A DNA stretch of 64,000 nt from Diospyros lotus (Eukaryota > Streptophyta > Magnoliopsida > Ericales > Ebenaceae), in the NCBI RefSeq assembly GCF_014633365.1, contig NW_026267113.1, positions 61,001 through 125,000 of the forward strand. The letters run 5' to 3'. The notes beneath the pieces were generated by a model. That model searched no databases. It saw nothing but the letters and a program-made list of their open reading frames with translations, and had not been told where the DNA came from. Both the position numbers and the translations under genes were made by a program. Positions 51,948 through 62,000 of the stretch are shown here, in pieces (the stretch's first letter is position 1; every line of letters starts with the position of its first letter).

Positions 51948-51995
51948 ATAATGGATGAATTAATTAAAATATCACTAGAAGTGGAAAATGGGGGT

Positions 51996-52089
51996 ACGTG
52001 GACCAATGGCGGCGAGGTAGGAGGGTTTTGATGCGACGCCGGACGAATTAGGAGGCGAAAAGTGGGAAGTTCCTAAGCGTCCACGTGAC
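51996..52089 (-). promoter_or_regulatory. ABRE/G-box pair and CCAAT box upstream of the ABF gene
   Basis: Within 50-150 bases upstream of the predicted TATA box lie ACGTGG at 51996-52001, CCAAT at 52003-52007 and a G-box CCACGTGACC at 52081-52090. ACGTG cores are the binding sites of ABF proteins themselves. Two copies at this distance suggest ABA-responsive and possibly self-reinforcing transcription. That is inference from motif position only. Confidence 0.5.
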
Positions 52090-52695
52090 CGTGATGAACG
52101 GTGAGATGGTTTTGTTTGTCAGTAGTGAGAAGAAGGAAAAGGACTTGGGTGTTGCGGCCGCACGTAAGACTCCCTCTACATCTTTGGCGTGGCCAACAAT
52201 GATACATCAATAATTGGTTGCCGAGAGGTTAGTTAATTAAAGCAAATGAGTTTCATTTATTCAAGCATTCAAAATGAATGTAGATAATAATAAGTCACAG
52301 ACAGACAATATAAATCAGGTAAGTGTCATTCATATCCGGCTTAATAATTATGACAAGATCATCAACTAAAGGATAATTCTCAGCTTCTTCAATTGACAAT
52401 TATTGCTTCCCTAATAAGCATATTTTCAGATCATTATTATTATTATTATTATAAATCAGTCAAAACTTATGGGTTAAGAGTTCAAATTCAATTAATCAGC
52501 AATTTTTCAAAAATTAGCAGCATTGTTTAAGTAAAACCATGGCGAGAAGAAAAAAGAGATGATAATAAAGAATTGAACAGAGCGAGCTCATCAAGCCAAG
52601 ATTGGTGCTCAAAGTCATCCCATGTGAATCAACAATTTATTTATATATTTGTTTAATATACTGAAGAAATTAAGCCATGTGTAATTTTAATTTAG
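52090..52695. other. intergenic upstream of the ABF gene
   Basis: AT-rich sequence with a short ATT run at about 52434-52452 and no recognisable gene or divergent promoter. Distal ABF regulatory DNA would lie here, but I see no further clear motif cluster. Confidence 0.45.
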
Positions 52696-53447
52696 AGGTT
52701 GTATGGCTTACCCCCTTCTTTCCTTTTTTTTTTTTTTTTTTTTTTTTAATTTTTAAGTTTTTTTACTTATATATTGTGTAAAATTTGATAATGTTTAACT
52801 TGATAATGTATTTGGATAAATGTGTTTTAAAATATGTTATTTATATAATTATGTGTTTAATTTAAAAATTTGATGAACTATTAAATTTATCAAAAAGACT
52901 AAAATTGACATGTTGTTGAATAATATAAATAAATTTCATAAAAATATTATTTTTTAATAAAAATATATTATAAATTAATGTTCAACTAATAAAATTGTTA
53001 CAATTATATATAATTATTAAAAAATATATTAATACAATATATATGTGAAATATATACACAAAAATGACAGCTGATGGAGAAGGAAGTGACCAATAATAAA
53101 GACGTGGACGCTGGCCGATGAGAATAGAGATGGTGGTTGACAACGATGGGAAAGTTGGAGGCAGCGACAACAACGGAGGAACTAGAGAGAGACAACAATA
53201 GAGAAGATAGAGAGATGAAAGAAATGGATAGATGTTGAAAATTAAAAAATTATTTGAGAACAATTTTGTCATTTATTTGGTCAATGAAATAAGCTATCAA
53301 TAAGTTATTTAAAAAAGTTAGGGGAGCAGGTTATTGAAAACCCTGTTAAAACAATTTATAAATTCAATAGCGTTTAAACTCTTAGAGTTTTAACAAATAC
53401 GTAAAGAAAAAATTTATAAGCGGTCAAAATGAAGCGCCAAACACCCT
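52696..53447 (-). mobile_element. non-autonomous DNA transposon, family copy A (hAT-like?)
   Basis: The left end reads AGGTTGTATGGCTTACC, and the right end in reverse complement reads AGGGTGTTTGGCGCTTC, giving imperfect terminal inverted repeats. Read on the minus strand, the order after the right end is TTTTGACCGCTTATAA, GTTTGTTAAAACT, AGAGTTTAAACGCT, a GACCAA segment, ACAAAATTG-like sequence and then a C/T-rich block (about 53040-53220). This matches copy B at 59660-62001 block by block. No transposase and no clear target duplication. Confidence 0.6.
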
Positions 53448-56042
53448 TTTGGAAAAAGAACACATAAGCTCCAAAAATAATATTAATTCTTCAATAATTC
53501 CTTATAAAAATTACACCCTTTTAAGTTTTAACAAGCAAGTACAATTGAGACTTAGTAAGAGCATAGTATTTGTCAATTTCCAAACATATCCTCGCACAAC
53601 CACCAAAAACAGAAAAATCCCAAATTTAATGTGATGAAGGCTGAGGGAGGATATACTGCGAAGGCGAAGGCGAAGGCGGAGGATAGAGTAGAGGGTAGAG
53701 TGAAGTATCGGCAACTCCCCCAATGGACAAAGCGATTGCTATCCCTTAGCTTGGTACGTTGCCAGAAATGGAATGGACCGTGGTTGCATTCCCTGATGCA
53801 CGTGGAACTCTACTATTTCTTAACAATAAGACACTGCCATCACGATGGCTCCCACTACTTAATGCTTCTATCCAATTTAGCTTTCCACGCTTTTCCTTTT
53901 CCTCCTTATTATTATTATTAAAAAGGATAAAATTTAGGTTATATTGTTGCTTTTTAATTCGACGGAGATTAGGATTTTAATTATTATTTAAAACACCTAC
54001 AAAATCCCTATTATAAATTAATTAAAATGGCCTTATGGCGACCAATCAAGTAATTAGGAGACATATTATTTAAATTTAAACGCTCTTGAATATCATCATA
54101 ATGGTATTATTAGTACAAAAATTCTTTTATGATTGACCTAATTTTAATAATATATTTTAAGAAAAAGAAAAAAGGTTAATTAATTTAGTATTATGTACTT
54201 GGGCTTGATATAATCTAATTTGTTGATGGGCGGCGTAGAGATTGTTCATTGTGATTGCAAAAAGAAGAGACCCATCAATTTGTGAGGATAATTATTGATA
54301 TCACTATGGATGTCGGCAGGGCATTGACAAACTGGCCCATGCCACTTCAACGGGAGGTCGGTTTCTGTTGTCTTTTTTTTTTCCCACACATTAACAGTCT
54401 TAACGGACAGAATTGTTGTTCTTTCTTCTTTCTTCTTTTTCTTTTTTTTTTTATTAATTTTCAAAATCTTTAGATTTGGATTGCTTTATCCAACGTAAAT
54501 TGCAATTTTAGAAAACCCAATAAGCAGATTAGTTTTGATTCTTCCAAATAGAAGAGGTTTGGCCAACTCCCATTTGCGATATGCCTTCAGTCAAGCCCAA
54601 TATACATTTATTTAGTTATTGGGCGTCCAAGCTTATATTGCTTTCAATCATATTATAAAGTCAGCCCCCATTTTCCATATAAACGGTGAATAAGAAACCC
54701 AGACTCTAGTGATAGGTTTATAAACTATAACCAAACATAGAGTGGACCACCCTGTGAATGAACCAACACTTGACCTTGGGCAGATAATTAAGGATTTAGG
54801 TTTGAGTTCAGCACTATCCAATTGTCTAAGTACTCAGTTACAAGCTTAAAGAGATATAAACAAACGATGCTATCTCCAATCATCAGGGTTTTTTTTTTTT
54901 TTTTTTTTGAATGGCAGCCATGTTGCTCCAAACTAGAGAAAGAAAGCAGCATCTGTTAGGTTTTTGATCAATTCCAATTTCTCCATTATTTAAGGAACCA
55001 TATTAAATGTATATTTCACCCCTTGACACCTCTGTTTTATTAAATGTATTATCTCTATAGTATATGCATTATTTCTTTGCTTCTAACCCTGTCCTTGTAA
55101 TTTGATAAATATGCACTCACGCTAGTCGTCAAAAATCAATCTTCCCTAGATGTATGATCTCATTGATGTTTCGTAGAAACACCTAATCTACATCTCTTAA
55201 ACTTATCAAATGCACTCTCAAATAATAGGAAAGTTAGTGTTTTAATTATAAAAGAAAAGAAATCTCAATTTATTTAGTGGCATGATGAGGCTGTTTTTTT
55301 TTTTTTTCCGGGGGGGGGGACTGTTGGGCACCGATATGAGATCCCAAAGGGCACCGATATGAGATCCCAAAAGCAAAAATAATGCGGGGAGCACACATTA
55401 AAGAACCGGCCAACTGACACCAACTACTTTTAGCACTTTGCAGTTTGTTTGGACACGTAGTAGAAAAAGCATCATCTATTTCACACGATCACGCTTCTTC
55501 TTCTAACGATGATGACGCACTATCACGTAAGCTAGTCGTCACCATCTACCTTCCTCCCATCTCCCTGTAGGGACATGAATTAAGAATTTTCTGAGTCTCG
55601 ATGAACTAAACACGTCCTACTTATTGGGGAAAGTTAGGAAACCCCAATTGGTTTCCAGACCAATTAATATTTAATATTTAATATTTATTATTTCAATCAA
55701 AAAAGGGACATGTAACCGCCACCCCCCACTAGATTTATAAACCTGTAAAGTAAAATGTGCACGGCAGCTCCTATACCAACTAATTTCATATATTAATAAT
55801 AATTATAAGCTGCCAATGTTGCACGATCTTCCATCTAATAAAACTATGGGTTTGTTTCCAGCCCCATCAATGCTCTCTCTATATATAGGATTGGATCAAG
55901 AATGATAATCGCTTCTCACACAACAAAGGAATTTCCAAGATTAGCCCCTAATGCAGGATGATGGAAAAACATACAGAGCAACAAAAAGAAAGAATTTCAG
56001 AGCAAACAAATAAGCCAGGCAGTGAGGACTGAGTTGCTACTC
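53448..56042. other. intergenic between ABF upstream region and DCL 3' end
   Basis: Mostly AT-rich, with T-runs at about 54890-54908 and 55292-55305 and a G9 stretch directly after the latter. A 23-bp exact tandem duplication is at 55326-55371. The DCL 3' untranslated region should occupy part of 55.7-56.04 kb. No further gene recognised. Confidence 0.45.
55326..55371. repeat. exact 23-bp tandem duplication
   Basis: Two identical adjacent 23-base units (55326-55348 and 55349-55371), each beginning GGGCACCGATATGAG. The lack of divergence suggests a recent duplication. Confidence 0.95.
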
Positions 56043-59000
56043 CTACCTTGAGTCTCTACTTGGCCGCCGTCGGAAATGCCTGACAATAAAGCTGTCTGCA
56101 TAAAGTGGATAATTTTTCCTGATCAAACCCTTTATGCATTTCCAATATGAAAAGTCAACCAGCTCCCCATCTTCCCGGGCTATGAATAAACATCGCGAGC
56201 TTTCAAAGTTAGGATGATATCCGATCTGTCAATCCGAAACAAAAGAAGTTGAATGTTCATTGATCCATTGCAAGTAAAAATGAAATCTGGAAACAAAAAA
56301 GTGAATTAACAGAACCCAATTTTCTAAAATGACATAAACACAACTCATGTTGGTTTCCCAGTAATTTCTCTAAGCCCTAACATCAGATGCCATGAACTCT
56401 TCAACCATTATTAACGGGTGCTATCTTGCAGGCCAGCATATTTTGGGTGTAAATGCATGCATTTGCAATGACACGGATATGGTGTGTTGAACAAGCACGT
56501 TGAAAATAATTCTATTGAATAAAATGAATATAGAGGGCTCTCTAGAGCAAACCTAACAGTCTTAACTGATTTCCCAGGGGCAATGGACGAGAACGGCAGT
56601 AACCACTATGAACAACTGAGACTTCACAAGATAGAACTGGCCATTAAAACTAGAATATCAGTGCATTTTAGTAGGTCACCAATAATTTAGAGTGCAATAA
56701 GGCACATTAATTATTTTGTAATGATAATTCGTGTGTTGCTCTACCAGTCCGAGCTCCAGTGCTTCTACTTTATTTCAGAAGCTGAGAAGTATGTTTGAGA
56801 AACAGCAACCAAGAATCCTAGTTAGAAAAGACTAGCAACATCATACTGAAATAAAGTCTGTTCAGATGAACCATCCAATCAATGTCGTATACAGTAATCA
56901 AAAGAAAACCAGCACAAAAAGCATCCAAACATCCCATGTTTTGTGTGTGCGTGTATATATATGTGCATATTTTAAAAATTTTCAAATCATAAGGTTGTCA
57001 GCAAAAACAGTATAAATTATTGGTTTGCTAACTTTACAGAAAAGAACATGAGTAAAAGTTTGTCAGGCCAGAAAAATTACGATGACCAGATGGGAATTTC
57101 TTTTTTATCTAAAAATACCAAGAATGATAACATGCTTACAACAAGATTGAAAAGGTGGCATCCAGCTTCATATATTTAGGAACACCACATGAGAACCAAA
57201 AATAGTAGTTCAAGTTGAAAACAACAACATATCAAGTCTTAATCCCACTTGATAGAGTCAGCTACATGAATTCCAGCTGGTCAATCATTTCTATTTATGA
57301 TATTATCTTCTTTAAGGTCCTTTTAATTCATATAATACCTAAGAGTCTACCATCATTTTTTTTTAAAAAAAGATAAAACAAACAAGTGGGGAAGGAAAGA
57401 AAAAAGGGCAAGAAAGAGGAGGAGAATAATTACTAATATAACAAAATAGAAGTGATAGGAGAAAGGTGAAATTTAATGAGCGCAAGTAAAGAAAAATTAA
57501 ACAATATGTAAGGTGGGGGGAGGGGGATGTCACGACCCCAAGGGTATCAAGGGTATATTAGTCATAGTATGTTAAATGTATTAATTAGTGGTTGTACTTG
57601 CTGCTTTACCTGCTGGTACCTTTCAGTTGCTCTAATAACTGAAAGCCTAGACAGCCTATAAATAGGCTATAGTAGTTAGAGAATTGTCATTGGGTGGAAT
57701 GATATTTTGAATTCAGTCATCTCTCTCTACATTTCTCTCTTTTGATCTGCTCTGTTTTCCCTCAATTACCTCGGTTTTCTCTCTCGTTCTGTTCTGTTTT
57801 CTCCCTCCAATCCATTCTCTTTCCGCGTAATCTCTTTCTAAACCCTAGCTCAACCCTAGGACCTTGACATTTGGTATTAGAGTCAATCGTTCCTCAGCTT
57901 TGAATTCAGGCAGCCCTCAGCTACTGAAGCAAATCAGGAAGGCAAGGTGGAAGCAATTTCCTGCGCAATTGCTGATCATAAGCGGTCCTAGCGAAGCAGA
58001 TCCACTTGATGCTCTGGAAGCTGTAATTGAGCCACTCGATTTTAAGGAGACCGCTATTGCCGGCTGTAGATCTAAGCGACTCCTTGAAGCAGTGAATTGA
58101 GGTGGATTCAGGTCTGCTGAATTTAGATTTTGAGGAAGGCGTAGCAGATCTAGGTGAATTCCAAGCGGCTGGATCTAGGTTACTGAATTGGATGGTAGGT
58201 GATTCTCGGGAAGCACAATAGAATTGATTGAACAACTGAGCTGATCAATTTCAGGAGGTGCTATCAGAGTCAATCCATTCAGGAGACTGGTTCAGAGGCA
58301 ATTTCAGCAGGCTGCGAGTAAGGTGATCTCAACTGGAATTGAGGGCGGTGATCAATTCACTGATTCTTAGAGGCTGTTAACCGATCCTCTGTTTTCGAGG
58401 CTGCTGCATCGGAGAATCAGATGCAGGAGATTGCTGGTCACAATCGATCCTGGTAAGTAGATCAGAAGCAAATTTCGAAGTAAACAAATTGAGACATAGC
58501 GGAAGGTACAAGGATGAAGCAGTTTGAAGCAAGGCTGGCTGTTGTAGAGCTAGTTTAAGGCAGACTCAGGAGGAGGTGTCTTAGCAGAGAGGAGAATGCA
58601 GCAACAAGAGAAGCTATGCAAGCTTTGGGCAGAATAATTACGGAACAACACACTAATGTCAACCAGGGGCTGGATGAAATCAACCAAAGGATGGATGGAA
58701 CGATGAGGATGTTTTCTGCATTGCTTCCGAACAGGTCACCGGAGGATTTTCCTCCAAGAACAGAGGCAGCTCCGGTTCTAGCAGAAGCTGGAATTCTGCT
58801 TTGTGCTCCTGTTCTACAGGAAGGAATTCTGCCACGTGCTCCTGTTCTACAGGATACTGAGGTATGTAATGTAGCTGAGCCGGAAATTCAGGGTAGATAA
58901 TCTAATCCAGGTCACCATCACACTCCAATGCCAAGGTTAGAGATTCCAGTCTTTGAAGGTGATAAACCTCGGTGGAGGATCAGGCGGTGTGAGATGTTTT

Positions 59001-62000
59001 TCAATTATTACCAGGTAGCTGAGAATCAAAAGATAAATTTGGCAGCAGCATATCTTAATGATATGGCTGATGCCTAGTTCCAAGGATGGAGTAGGCTGAG
59101 GAATAATTTTAATTTGAAAGAATTTGCGGATGATTTTTGCGACAGATTTGGTGAGAGGTTGATGACAGTTGTGGTCGAAGAATTCAACAAGTTGCAACAA
59201 GAAGGCTCTGTCATGGATTATTTGGTCAAATTAGAAGAATTAAAGTCATTGATGATCATTTATCATCCGACTTTAAATGAGGCCTACTTCATATCTAGTT
59301 TTATCACTAGCGTCAAAGAGGAGCTGAGGCCAACAGTGAAAATGATGCAACCTGCTACGGTCAAGCAAGTTGCTAAGAAAGCTAGGCTACAATAGTTAGC
59401 ATTGGAAGCAATTGTTAGAAAGCACCAGCTCGCAACCGAAATTCATCCTGCAAACAGTCCGCAGTTGGAAAGCAATCTTTGGACTACAACCTTAGGAATG
59501 CACCAAGGAAATCAGCAGCCTAACCGTAATTCAGCCAAATCTCTTTCGGTGGAACAACAGAGAGAGACAAAGCTGTGTTACCGCTGTGGAGAAAAATTTA
59601 GGGTTTAGGGTGGAGAAAAATTTAGCCCAAGCCACCAGTGCAGAAAATGGCTATTATGAAGATGTTTGGTGTTCAGGTTTGACCGCTTATAAGCTGTAGC
59701 CCTGAGCTTAAACGTTGTATAACTTATTTAATTACACGTTTGTTAAAAATTAAAGAGGTTAAACGCTGCCAAGCTTAAATGCTATTTGACAGTGTTATAG
59801 AAGAACTCCCCCCTGTCCATAACTTATGTAGTTGACCAACTATTTTACAATTTTGCCCTCAAACAAGTATCATATTTCCAACCTTATCCCTCTCCTTCAT
59901 CTCTCTGTCACTGTCTCCCTCCAGCTCCTCTGTCGTCATCTCCATCTCTTCCATGGCGGTTGCCATTGTCATGTTCCTAGGGTTTGGATTGAAAATTGGA
60001 AGAATGAGGGGAAAATTTAACAGAAGAAGAATAGGGAGAATCTGAAGAACAGGAAATGAGGGAGAGAAAGATCGAGAGAGAGAGAAAGGGAGAGAAATCA
60101 AAAATATTTCAAATGTATTCATTCATACCCATGGATTATGCTAGATCATTCTTATATACTGATCCAAATAGCAGTGATTTGGTGCCAATAGGGCTGCCAA
60201 ATATTCAAACCAATTATAACTGAAAGTTGTTGCCTTCTAGGTACAACTACGAGCTACTTCTAAGTACAACTAGTACAATCCAAACTAATAGCAAATACAA
60301 ACAAAAGAATACATCTATTATCTATTACTACTATACCCTTGGGTCCTGACATTCCCCCCCCCCCCCCCCCCCCCTCTTAAAACATTTATTGTTCCTAAGA
60401 AATGTCACCCCTCCACAGCTTTCAATATGTTTTTTCCTTCTCTTCCACAGCTTGGATGGCGCAATCTCGAAAAATGTTTGTAAGCCTAACACATTGTCCA
60501 TAGCTCTCTTGGACTCATCGGTCATAGTAAGCAGCTGAAACCTGCCAACTACTGTTTACACCAATTTTCCCCATCACCACTCCTTCAATGTTGGTTGTTT
60601 GGAGTCTAGAGGAATGGCTAACTATGCTTGTGACTTCCTTTAATAATTCATCACCACATAATATAAGGACGATAGACACGCCTCCATAATTGCAGTTAAT
60701 GTATTCTAGCTAAACAAACGACAGTTCTCTACTGCAAAAATATCTACAATAACCTGCAAACACAGCGGTTGAGTAGTGCAGACTTGCTTTGGATGCCCAA
60801 ACAAAAACTGTCTAGGAGCAGCAGAACTAGGAGTTGCTGCAACATCAATTCCAGTCATCACTCCATCCTTCATCACCATAAACAAAAATCCTAATTAGTC
60901 AACTGGAATGAGAACAAACACAACAACAAGAGCTTTGTCCTCCACAGCAGAACTTCTAACTCCTTTAGCTATTTTCCTTAGCTGAAACCTCTATAGAGAT
61001 TTATTTGTTGAAACCATACTTTTTGTCATCTCCAAAGCAGTGTTTTGCTTAATTGGCAAAAAGTACCTAACCTTCCTTGAAAAATTGAATTGTCTAACTC
61101 ATGCAAGACCTTGTTTCCAGTCGTAAAGCTTGCTTCCGTTCTTTACTATAGTTGTCCTCTGATTACATGTTGTCCCCATACTTCCTTATCAAGTCCACAC
61201 ACCTTCACAACATTGGAAGATATTTCAGCTAAGGATATTCCTCCAAACATACCATTTCCAGCAATAGTAAGGGACTCAAATTTCTTTGCCAGCCAAGAGC
61301 CAATCTAACACTGTAGCTCACCAACTAGAATTTGAACAAATAAAACAACAGATTTAGGATTCTTTATCTCCTAAAAACTAGGAACAAACCAAACTTGAAA
61401 TACAAATTTACAACAACTACTCTACAAGGATAATGGCTTATCCTTATCTTATAAATCTTCTATTTTGACTTTCGAATCTTTTTGATCTCGTCCAACACAA
61501 ACCAATTATAACTGAAGGTTGTTACCTTCTAAGTACAACTGCGAGCTACTTCTAAGTACAACTGGTTCAATCCAAACTAATAGCAAATACAAACAAAGGA
61601 ATACATCTATTATCTATTACTACTATACCCTTGGGTCCTGACAACCACCTCCAGCCCCATCCCCATTGTCGTCGCCTCCATCTCTGTCCGTCACCTCCAT
61701 CGCAGCCTCCTCCATCTCCATCCATCGCCACCGCCTCTCTCTCTCTCCCTCCATATATATATATATATTTAATATAATTTTATTTGTATTATTGAGCAAC
61801 ATGTCCATTTTAGTCTTTTTGTTAGGTTCTGATAACTTATCAGGTTTTTCAAATCAAACACATAATTATATAAATGTCAGTTTAAAACACATTTATCCAA
61901 ACACGTTATCAACTTAAACGCTAGTCAGCTTTAAAGCTTTACACAACTTTTAAGTAGAAATGCTTAAAAGCCATCTTAAAAAACGGTAAGCCAAACACCC

